This document shows, piece after piece, positions 57,401 to 64,000 of a stretch of DNA of 64,000 nucleotides. Under the pieces are notes generated by a model, which had not been told where the DNA came from, ran no database searches, and saw nothing but the letters and a program-made list of their open reading frames with translations. The translations under genes and the position numbers were made by a program. The stretch covers positions 1,178,001 through 1,242,000 of the forward strand of contig NZ_NEXS01000003.1 in assembly GCF_002810445.1 (NCBI RefSeq), read 5' to 3'. Origin of the DNA: Advenella sp. S44 (GTDB lineage: Bacteria > Pseudomonadota > Gammaproteobacteria > Burkholderiales > Burkholderiaceae_B). Numbering within the stretch: the first letter of the stretch is position 1; the number at the start of each line of letters is the position of its first letter.

Positions 57401-57835
57401 TCATTGGCTCGAGATATTATGAGCCCGGACATCATGGCGGGCAGCAGTGTACTGTTTGTAGCGAACGCGGGCAGCGGCCTTGTCCAGTTCATGATTGGAG
57501 ACGATTTCCAGCAGTCGCGCAAACCTGTCAGTATCGGGTGGACATGCCAAGTCCAGATTCAGCAGCCAGGGCACCGGCACACCTTCCTGCAGCGCCTGCG
57601 CAGGGCTGTGGCGTGTCACTCGCACCGGACTGTCTGCCGGCGTATCCGGCCCGGCTTCATCGTGCGGAATAAACAACGTATCTTGCAGCGCCCACAGCTT
57701 GCGCGAAAATACGGCCAATCGTTTCGGATCTGTGCAATAAATCAGGACCGGTTGCCCGGCCTGATACTGCTTGCGCACGACCTCGCAGGCCATACCAAGC
57801 CTGTCGGTCGCGCCGAACGCAAAATCAATCCGCAT
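57401..57835 (-). CDS. holC: DNA polymerase III subunit chi
   Basis: 144 residues from ATG 57835 (MRIDFAFGATDRL). Chi links the clamp loader to single-stranded DNA-binding protein. Recognised by the N-terminal strand, ACEVVRKQYQAGQPVLIYC, LAVFSRKLWALQDTLFIPHD and the final RYKQYTAARHDV. It overlaps the end of pepA by 11 bases, the usual pepA-holC order. Confidence 0.93.
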   Translation of the reverse strand: MRIDFAFGATDRLGMACEVVRKQYQAGQPVLIYCTDPKRLAVFSRKLWALQDTLFIPHDEAGPDTPADSPVRVTRHSPAQALQEGVPVPWLLNLDLACPPDTDRFARLLEIVSNHELDKAAARVRYKQYTAARHDVRAHNISSQ

Positions 57836-59354
57836 TCGCTTGAGCCTGCCTTTCAATCAGAAACTGGCACAGCATGGGGACGGGGCGTCCGGAAGCGCCT
57901 TTGTCCTTGCCGCCCTTGAGCCAGGCCGTTCCGGCGATATCCAGGTGCGCCCAGCGATAGGCTTTGGTATAGCGCGCCAGAAAACATGCAGCGGTCACTG
58001 AACCGGCAGCAGGCCCCCCAATATTGGCCATATCGGCGAAATTGGATTTGAGCAGGTCCTGGTACTCCTCATCCAGCGGCATACGCCATGCGCTATCCAG
58101 GGCGCGCTTGCCCGCGCTTAGCAACTGATCGGCAAGGGCGTCGTCGCTTGCATACAGTCCGCTATGGAAATTGCCAAGTGCCACGATGCAGGCGCCGGTC
58201 AGTGTTGCGATATCCACGACGACAGCCGGCTCAAAGCGTTCGGCGTAAGTCAGGGCGTCACACAAGATCAGCCGGCCCTCGGCATCGGTATTGAGAATTT
58301 CGATGGTCTGGCCAGACATGCTGGTGACGACGTCGCCCGGTTTGGTGGCGCGTCCGTTTGGCATGTTTTCCGTGGCCGGAATCAGGCCGATGACCTCGGT
58401 ATCCAGCTCCATATGGGCCAGCGCCTTGAACACGCCCAGTACGGAAGCGGCGCCGCACATGTCGAATTTCATTTCATCCATGCCCAGGCCGGGTTTGAGT
58501 GAAATGCCGCCCGTATCAAAAGTGACGCCCTTGCCGACCAGGACAACAGGGCCTTCGGATTTGCGTTTTTTCTTGCTATTACCGCGCTCGGGCGAATACT
58601 TGAGTACGATAAAGCGTGGCGGCTGATCAGAGCCTGCGGCTACCGATAAAAAGGCATTCATCTTCAATGCTTCAAGCTGCTTGCGCTCCAGCACTTCTGC
58701 GGTGATGGATTTATGCTCCTTGGCCAACTGACGGGCCTGGTCACCCAGGTAGGCTGGCGTACATACATTGGCCGGCAGGTTGCCCAGCTCGCGTGTCAGA
58801 TGCAGGCCCCTGGCAATGGCAGCACCGTGTTGCACGCCTTCTTCAACCTGTTTCTGGTCGGGCTTGTCTACGGTGAACGTGAGTTTCTTGAAGGTCGAGG
58901 GGTCGGACCGCTTTTCTTTACTGAAGGTGGCGGTGAATTTATAAGTGGCATTACCGGCAGCAGTGGCTGCCAGTTGCGCGCTGTGGCGCAGGGTGGCTGC
59001 CGGGCAAGGCTCTTCAAGCAGCGTGGAAACCGCTTCGGCGAGCGAGCCGTCGGTGCAATAACCGGCAATGGCCACATGCGCTTTGGACATGACATTGCTG
59101 TTGAACTTTTCCTTGGCGCCAAGTCCGACCAGCACGACGCGTGCGGCGCGCATGCCGGGCAGGGCACGCAAGTCAAACAGCGTGCCGGGCGCCGCCTTGA
59201 ACTCCCGTTTGAGCACGGCATCAAGGGCCCCGTCAGATGCATGGTTGACGAGTTTTGCCGTCTCTCCAAGCACACCCTCGGTGTACACCCCGACGAATAA
59301 GGCGGGGGTCTTGATTTGATGAATCGAGCGGCTTGTTTGTGTGTTAAATTCCAT
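57825..59354 (-). CDS. pepA: Leucyl aminopeptidase PepA (M17 family)
   Basis: 509 residues from ATG 59354 (MEFNTQTSRSIHQI). A hexameric cytosolic di-zinc/manganese aminopeptidase. The metal-binding and catalytic residues are in GKGVTFDTGGISLKPG, MKFDMCGAASVLG and the signature NTDAEGRLILCDALTY. An unusual basic stretch (SKKKRKSE, about 272-280) precedes the metal domain. In E. coli PepA also binds DNA. Divergent from lptF by 56 bases. Confidence 0.97.
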   Translation of the reverse strand: MEFNTQTSRSIHQIKTPALFVGVYTEGVLGETAKLVNHASDGALDAVLKREFKAAPGTLFDLRALPGMRAARVVLVGLGAKEKFNSNVMSKAHVAIAGYCTDGSLAEAVSTLLEEPCPAATLRHSAQLAATAAGNATYKFTATFSKEKRSDPSTFKKLTFTVDKPDQKQVEEGVQHGAAIARGLHLTRELGNLPANVCTPAYLGDQARQLAKEHKSITAEVLERKQLEALKMNAFLSVAAGSDQPPRFIVLKYSPERGNSKKKRKSEGPVVLVGKGVTFDTGGISLKPGLGMDEMKFDMCGAASVLGVFKALAHMELDTEVIGLIPATENMPNGRATKPGDVVTSMSGQTIEILNTDAEGRLILCDALTYAERFEPAVVVDIATLTGACIVALGNFHSGLYASDDALADQLLSAGKRALDSAWRMPLDEEYQDLLKSNFADMANIGGPAAGSVTAACFLARYTKAYRWAHLDIAGTAWLKGGKDKGASGRPVPMLCQFLIERQAQANAD

Positions 59355-59410
59355 GTTGTTTCTACCTTGAGACGTCGGAAAGATGTCCTCATTATCCCCC
59401 ATCTTTACTT

Positions 59411-60517
59411 ATGTCGCTATTCAAACGGTCCGTTGTTGCAGAAATCACCAGTCACGGTGGCGTTGTCTTTTCAACGCTGATTATCGTTTGGCTAAGCGTG
59501 CTATTGGTTCGGCTGTTGGGTCAGGCTGCAGCTGGACAGATCGGCGCGGACATCGTGTTGGGTATTGCGGCGCTCTCCAGTATCACGGCCTTGCCTACCA
59601 TTCTCGCAGTGGCGCTGTTCATTGCCACCATTACAACCGTTTCACGCAATTACCGAGAGTCGGAAATGGTGGTCTGGTTCGCCAGCGGCGTATCGCTCAA
59701 GAACTGGATTTCTCCCGTCTTGCGTGTTGCGCTTCCAGTCTGCGTGTTAATCGGGATTTTGACGCTGGAAGTGACGCCCTGGGCTTATCGACAGATCGAG
59801 GAGTATCGTCAACGCTACGAACAGCGCTCAGATCTGTCCAAGATCACCGCGGGGCAGTTTATTGAATCGGCAGAAGGCGCGCGCGTTTTTTTTACTGAAG
59901 AGCCCAAAAATCCCGAGGACGAGATCGGCGCTGTCTTTGCACGTGTCCTGGATCAGGATTGGTATACGATTGTGACTTCCCAAAACGCCCGTATCCGTCG
60001 CGAAGACAACGGCGATCGCTACGTGGTTCTGGGCCCCGGCAACCGCTATGATATGAAAACCGACAGCGCAGAATTCCGGATGGTAAGTTTTGACTCCTAC
60101 ACATTGCGTCTGGAGAATTCGTCCGGAACCAGCGCCGACGAAATCGCGCGCCAGAATGCGCTGACCCAGATGAAATCGCGTCCTACCGTTAATTTGATTC
60201 AGGATCGCAAGGCTGAAAGTCAGGCGCAAATCATGTGGCGTGTTTCCCTGCCGGTGGCTGCGCTGAACCTGGCATTGCTGGCCATCCCGCTAGGCGCGGT
60301 CAATCCGCGACTGGGCCGGTCCGCAGACGTGTTGCTCGCGGGTCTGGTTGGTCTGCTTTATATGAACATGATTAATCTCATGCGAGGCTGGATCGGTAAC
60401 GGTAAAATTGATTTTCTCACCGGCACACTGTCTTTGCATGTGATCGTCCTTGCCCTGTGTCTGTATGCGTTCTATACCCGAATGCGCCTGAAAACGCCCA
60501 AAAAATCAGCAGCTTAA
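59411..60517 (+). CDS. lptF: LPS export ABC transporter permease LptF
   Basis: 368 residues. One of the two permeases that extract lipopolysaccharide from the inner membrane with LptB2. N-terminal membrane segments with LFKRSVVAEITSHGGVVFST, coupling region YRESEMVVWFASGVSLKNW, a periplasmic beta-jellyroll (about 130-260) and three C-terminal helices are seen. It is divergent from pepA, as in E. coli, but lptG, the usual next gene, is absent; a CysB-like gene follows instead. Confidence 0.95.
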   Translation: MSLFKRSVVAEITSHGGVVFSTLIIVWLSVLLVRLLGQAAAGQIGADIVLGIAALSSITALPTILAVALFIATITTVSRNYRESEMVVWFASGVSLKNWISPVLRVALPVCVLIGILTLEVTPWAYRQIEEYRQRYEQRSDLSKITAGQFIESAEGARVFFTEEPKNPEDEIGAVFARVLDQDWYTIVTSQNARIRREDNGDRYVVLGPGNRYDMKTDSAEFRMVSFDSYTLRLENSSGTSADEIARQNALTQMKSRPTVNLIQDRKAESQAQIMWRVSLPVAALNLALLAIPLGAVNPRLGRSADVLLAGLVGLLYMNMINLMRGWIGNGKIDFLTGTLSLHVIVLALCLYAFYTRMRLKTPKKSAA

Positions 60518-60757
60518 TAAGCGTTCCTGGATATCGGCTGAGTATTTCATCTGTAATAGACTATATGTATATATAAATTAATTATATAAAAACGATTTGT
60601 TATAACTTATAATCCGTTAATGTGTATCGCCGCGGGCGGCGATGCGCTGTCACCACCAGCAGGTAGCACGACGCTCCTGGCCTATGGCCTCTGAGCTGTT
60701 GTCACTGTTCCGGCGTTCCAGCTGCAGCGACTTGGGTGGTTCAAAAAGGCAAGGATA
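60518..60757 (+). promoter_or_regulatory. Upstream region of the CysB-like gene: A/T-rich promoter and leader hairpin
   Basis: An A/T-only-like tract (about 60555-60613, with TATATGTATATATAAATTAA and ending in TATAAT at 60608-60613) marks the promoter; CysB-type sites are A/T-rich, so autoregulation is plausible. The leader has a hairpin ATCGCCG/CGGCGAT (60626-60643). AAGGATA (60752-60757) directly precedes the ATG. Confidence 0.5.
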
Positions 60758-61747
60758 ATGAATCTACAGCAATTTCGTTTTATACGTGAAACCATCAGAC
60801 GTAACTACAACCTGACCGAGGCGTCCCGGATCCTGTTCACTTCGCAACCCGGTGTGTCCAAAGCCATTATCGAGTTTGAAGACGAGCTGGGTGTCAAGGT
60901 CTTTGAGCGTCATGGCAAGCGTATCAAAGGCCTGACCAAACCGGGGCAGGCAGTGGCCAGCATTATCGAGCGCATTATGATCGAAGTCGATAATTTGAAG
61001 AAAGTGAGCGACGAGTTTGCGCGACGTGACGAGGGTAGCCTGGTCATTGCATGTACCCATACTCAGGCGCGGTATTTTTTGCCGCGATTCATCCCGGAGT
61101 TCCGGCGCCGCTTCCCCAAGGTTCACGTCTCCCTGGCCGAAGGCAGCCCGCTGCAATTGGCGCAAATGGTCTTGCAAGAGCAGGCCGACATTGCTCTGGC
61201 GACCGAGTCCCTGTCCGAAGTGACCGGCCTGGCGACATTGCCCTGCTATAGTTGGGAGCACACCCTGGTGGTCAAGCCAGACCATCCGCTGACAGAACTG
61301 ACTTCCTCGCAGGCAAAGAACCTGTCGCTGGAACAGATCGCGCAATTTCCTCTCATTACCTATGATCGGGCTTTTTCGGGACGCACTTCTATCGACCAGG
61401 CCTTTGCCAGCAAGGGCCTGAAACCGGATATTGTCCTTGAGGCCATTGACGCCGATGTGATCAAAACCTATGTCGATGTGGAAATGGGTATCGGTATTAT
61501 TGCTGGTGTGGCCTTTGACCCGCGGCGTGACGCCGGTTTTGTCGGTATTCCGGTAGGCCATCTTTTCGGTACGCACACTACCCGCATCGGTCTGAAAAGC
61601 GGTGTTTTCCTGCGCGATTATGTTTACGATTTCCTGGCCATGCTCACTCCTGAGCTGAGTCGCGATGTCGTTGAAGCCGCGGTCAATTGCACGGGCACAG
61701 GCGATACCGATAGCGGCTATGCGCCACCGCTGCGCCGCGTATCGTAG
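60758..61747 (+). CDS. LysR-type regulator, CysB family
   Basis: 329 residues. The N-terminal MNLQQFRFIRETIRRNYNLT and SQPGVSKAIIEFEDELG-VKVFERHGKRIKGLT match CysB/Cbl, with the HTH in the first 60 residues. The effector domain has the CysB-like ACTHTQARYFLPRFIPEF and the threonine-serine anion-binding pattern. CysB activates sulfate assimilation genes with N-acetylserine as inducer; Cbl-type paralogues control sulfonate use. No cys gene is beside it here. Confidence 0.93.
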   Translation: MNLQQFRFIRETIRRNYNLTEASRILFTSQPGVSKAIIEFEDELGVKVFERHGKRIKGLTKPGQAVASIIERIMIEVDNLKKVSDEFARRDEGSLVIACTHTQARYFLPRFIPEFRRRFPKVHVSLAEGSPLQLAQMVLQEQADIALATESLSEVTGLATLPCYSWEHTLVVKPDHPLTELTSSQAKNLSLEQIAQFPLITYDRAFSGRTSIDQAFASKGLKPDIVLEAIDADVIKTYVDVEMGIGIIAGVAFDPRRDAGFVGIPVGHLFGTHTTRIGLKSGVFLRDYVYDFLAMLTPELSRDVVEAAVNCTGTGDTDSGYAPPLRRVS

Positions 61748-61890
61748 ACCGCTTATACCGTCGCCGCGACATTGGTTGATGAAACAGCGTTATGAAAGAG
61801 CGTCAAGACATGGTGTCGGGACAAGACACAGTGCGGATAGTGACAAGCCTGTTCGGCAGTCAGAAACAGTACACACACCGAGCAATACTA

Positions 61891-61927
61891 ACAGCCCTGA
61901 ATACCAAGTAGCACGCTTCAGGGCTGT
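61891..61927. terminator. Hairpin between the convergent cysB-like gene and fadD
   Basis: ACAGCCCTGAA (61891-61901) and TTCAGGGCTGT (61917-61927) form a perfect 11-bp stem with a 15-base loop. T-runs are weak on both strands, but the place between two convergent genes suits a shared terminator. The remaining bases of 61748-62028 show nothing recognisable. Confidence 0.55.
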
Positions 61928-62028
61928 GTTCTCGATGCCGCCTGTCACGGTCTGCGCTTTCTGTCCAGCGTTAACCCTGGCGGGACGCCTGCTTGCAGCA
62001 CGTGGCAGCCTGCGCATTTATTCCAGGG

Positions 62029-63705
62029 TCAATCCTGTGGGGATGCCTGCTTGAGTTCACGTTTGAGAATTTTGCCCACCGGCGATTTGGGCAATTCATC
62101 ACGAAACTCAACGATCTTGGGCACCTTATAACCGGTCAGTTCGGTCCTGCAAAAATCGATCAATGCGCTTTCCGTCAGCGACGGATCTTTGCGGACCACG
62201 ACGATTTTGACTACTTCGCCGGATGCGCCGTTATCAGCGCCGATGGCCGCCACTTCGTTAACACCGGGATGCGAAGCCACAACCTCTTCGATTTCCGATG
62301 GGTATACATTGAATCCCGAAACAATGATGAGCTCTTTTTTGCGATCGACAAGGAAAATATATCCGTCCTCGTTGATATATCCCATATCTCCAGTGCGCAG
62401 GAAACCGTCAGGTTCGAAAGCCTTTTGGGTGTCGGCCGGCCTGTTCCAGTACTCACGCATGACTTGAGGTCCCTTGATACAAAGTTCGCCGGTTTCATTA
62501 ACGGCCAGCTCCGTGCCCTGGTCGTCGCGAATTGAAATATCGGTAGAAGGAACCGGCAGGCCGATTGAGCCATTGAATTGCTTCAGATCCAGTGGATTGA
62601 TGGTTGCCGCCGGTGAAGTCTCAGTCAGGCCGTAAGCCTGCGTCAGTGGCTTGCCAGTCAGTTTTTTCCAGCGTTCGGCCACGGTTCGCTGAACTGCCAT
62701 GCCGCCGCCGAGCGTGAGCGTCAAATTGTCAAAAGATACCGATTTGAAATCGGGATTGTTCATCAGCGCATTGAACAGTGTGTTAACGCCGGTGAAGGCG
62801 GTAAACGGATACTTGCGTAGTTCCTTGATAAAAGCCGGAACGTCGCGCGGATTGAGGATTAGCAGATTGGTGGCCCCAAGTTTGATGAACGTGAGGCAAT
62901 TGGCGGTCAGGGCAAAAATATGATAAAGGGGCAGGGCCGTGACAATGAAGTCTTTACCATCCTCTTTTGCATGCGGTTTTACCCAGGCATAGGCCTGGCA
63001 CAGATTGGCCACCATATTACCGTGGGTGAGCACCGCGCCCTTGGCAACGCCTGTAGTGCCGCCGGTATATTGCAGGAATGCCATATCCGAATGATCCAGG
63101 CTGACCACCTTGAAATCTGCTACGTTGGTACGCTTCATGATATCGGCAAAGCGAAGATGTCCGGGCAATGACCAGCCAGGCACCATTTTTTTGACATGCC
63201 GTACGATCAGATTCAAAGCCAGGCCTTTGACCGCGCCCAGCATATCACCCAGCGTGGTAACCACCACATGCTTGAGCTTGGGCAATTCCGGTATGGCCAC
63301 TTCAAGCGTGTGTGCAAAGTTTTCCACCACGACCACGAACTCTGCTTCGGCATCCTTAAGCTGGTGTTGCAGTTCACGGGCCGTATATAGTGGGTTGCAG
63401 TTGACGACCGTGCAGCCGGCAAGCAGGGTGCCAAACAGGGCCACTGGATATTGCAGGACGTTAGGCATCATCAATGCGACCCGTGTTCCCCGTGTTGCGC
63501 CCTGTGCCTGCAGCCAGGCCGCAAAGCGACGGGCAGATTCGTGCAGCTGTGCGTAGCTGAGCGACTGTCCCATGGAAATATAGGCCGTCGAGTCGGCAAA
63601 GCGCTCGCAACTTTCATTGAACAAGTCCGCCAGAGAGGCGTAATCGTCCACATTGATTTCGGCCGGAACCCCTTTTGGATAATTTTTTAGCCAGATTTTT
63701 TCCAT
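62029..63705 (-). CDS. fadD: Long-chain fatty-acid-CoA ligase
   Basis: 558 residues, the usual FadD length. It activates fatty acids to acyl-CoA for beta-oxidation. Adenylate-forming motifs: P-loop YTGGTTGVAKGAVLTHGNM, YGLTETSP, GELCIKGPQVMREYWNRP, the hinge and FACS motif in TGDMGYINEDGYIFLVDRKK and GKILKREL with the catalytic lysine at the C-terminus. The start MEKIWLKNYPKGVPAEI is typical of proteobacterial FadD. A single gene; no FadR-like site was sought successfully. Confidence 0.96.
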   Translation of the reverse strand: MEKIWLKNYPKGVPAEINVDDYASLADLFNESCERFADSTAYISMGQSLSYAQLHESARRFAAWLQAQGATRGTRVALMMPNVLQYPVALFGTLLAGCTVVNCNPLYTARELQHQLKDAEAEFVVVVENFAHTLEVAIPELPKLKHVVVTTLGDMLGAVKGLALNLIVRHVKKMVPGWSLPGHLRFADIMKRTNVADFKVVSLDHSDMAFLQYTGGTTGVAKGAVLTHGNMVANLCQAYAWVKPHAKEDGKDFIVTALPLYHIFALTANCLTFIKLGATNLLILNPRDVPAFIKELRKYPFTAFTGVNTLFNALMNNPDFKSVSFDNLTLTLGGGMAVQRTVAERWKKLTGKPLTQAYGLTETSPAATINPLDLKQFNGSIGLPVPSTDISIRDDQGTELAVNETGELCIKGPQVMREYWNRPADTQKAFEPDGFLRTGDMGYINEDGYIFLVDRKKELIIVSGFNVYPSEIEEVVASHPGVNEVAAIGADNGASGEVVKIVVVRKDPSLTESALIDFCRTELTGYKVPKIVEFRDELPKSPVGKILKRELKQASPQD

Positions 63706-63753
63706 TTCTTATCCTGCTCGTAAAGGACAATTAGCGGAACGCTGTGAGCAGCG

Positions 63754-64000
63754 TCAATTAGCACCCAGCAGGGCTTGCTTCAATGACGACTGAGCCGGAT
63801 CTTGGCCCAGCCATACGGCAAGCAGCGCCCGCGCAAAAGCCGCGTCGTCAACGGCGCCTTGTTGCGCTCCCTGCGCAGACACGGACACCCGCGATCCTGA
63901 GAATACAATATCGATCACACTGCCTCGCTTAAGACTTTTCTGTTTGAGCAGCAGGCTGGCAAACTGTTTTGCCGAAGGCTGTATGGCCTGCCACTGGCGC
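63754..64000 (-). CDS. Chalcone-isomerase-like protein, C-terminal part (5' end outside window)
   Basis: The minus-strand frame open from the window edge reads RQWQAIQPSAKQFASLLLKQ, then KSLKRGSVIDIVFSGSRVSV and, near the end, ARALLAVWLGQDPAQSSLKQ and ALLGAN before the stop at 63756-63754. The pattern 'G-D-x-I-x-F', then a helix with 'A-x-W-L-G-x-x-P-A-x-x-x-L-K-x-A-L-L-G' is the C-terminal signature of bacterial chalcone-isomerase-like proteins, usually small exported proteins of unknown function. It has no start inside the window; 81 residues are visible. It lies 48 bases upstream of fadD on the same strand. Confidence 0.75.
   Translation of the reverse strand, partial: RQWQAIQPSAKQFASLLLKQKSLKRGSVIDIVFSGSRVSVSAQGAQQGAVDDAAFARALLAVWLGQDPAQSSLKQALLGAN

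Noticed and set aside
56927-57919. Plus-strand frame of 330 codons opposite holC and the acidic protein gene
   Set aside because: It runs antisense through holC; composition is that of a reversed Pro/Asp-rich gene. The minus-strand frame has the operon context and SD.

Overview
This is chromosomal DNA of a betaproteobacterium, most likely of the order Burkholderiales and the family Alcaligenaceae (Bordetella/Advenella-like). The pointers are Bug-type tripartite tricarboxylate transporter receptors, an intracellular polyhydroxyalkanoate depolymerase, the order rpmF-plsX-fabH-fabD-fabG-acpP-fabF followed by rpoE-rseA-rseB-mucD-lepA-lepB-rnc-era-recO, and a short rnfB-nth pair. The genus cannot be fixed from the sequence alone. 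Coding density is high. I see no rRNA or tRNA gene, insertion sequence, prophage or CRISPR array.

Layout. 1-1541 is the 3' part of ligA. 1746-3835 (-) is an msrB-yciB-bolA-ppiC-type parvulin operon with overlapping genes. 4155-9122 (+) is a branched-chain amino acid type (HAAT) ABC transporter in which the second permease and the first ATPase are one fused protein. 9532-11449 is a divergent MFS exporter / MerR regulator pair with a textbook 19-bp-spacer MerR promoter. 11655-15879 (-) carries nth, rnfB, phaZ, fpr and fdxA. 15994-18264 holds pncB, a RidA-like gene and a flavodoxin-fold gene. 18678-24479 (+) is relA-trpB-trpA-accD-marR. 24480-25924 contains two kinds of tandem repeat and a Bug receptor gene broken by a stop codon. 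26079-31654 is rne (-), then divergent rluC and a HAD phosphatase. 31767-34342 is msrP-msrQ and an AmiD-like amidase; 34513-35822 (-) is a tetrapyrrole-methylase-family gene and maf.

36221-52060 (+) is the core of the window: yceD, L32, phospholipid and fatty acid synthesis, then without an obvious break a small membrane protein, the envelope-stress sigma factor rpoE with its anti-sigma factors and periplasmic protease, then lepA, signal peptidase, RNase III, Era and RecO. It links lipid supply, envelope stress and ribosome/secretion functions. The rest holds a DUF4139 protein, an intact Bug receptor, a Bax-inhibitor-1 protein, an unknown acidic protein, holC, pepA, divergent lptF, a CysB-like regulator, fadD and the end of a chalcone-isomerase-like gene cut by the window edge.

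Most of the window is ordinary core genome. The items that deserve a second look are the 15-bp degenerate tandem repeat near 24.8 kb, the interrupted Bug gene beside it, the LivM-LivG fusion, the MerR operator, the missing trpF and lptG neighbours, a short RecO, and the frame-broken tail of Nth. I did not find a clearly new multi-gene system.
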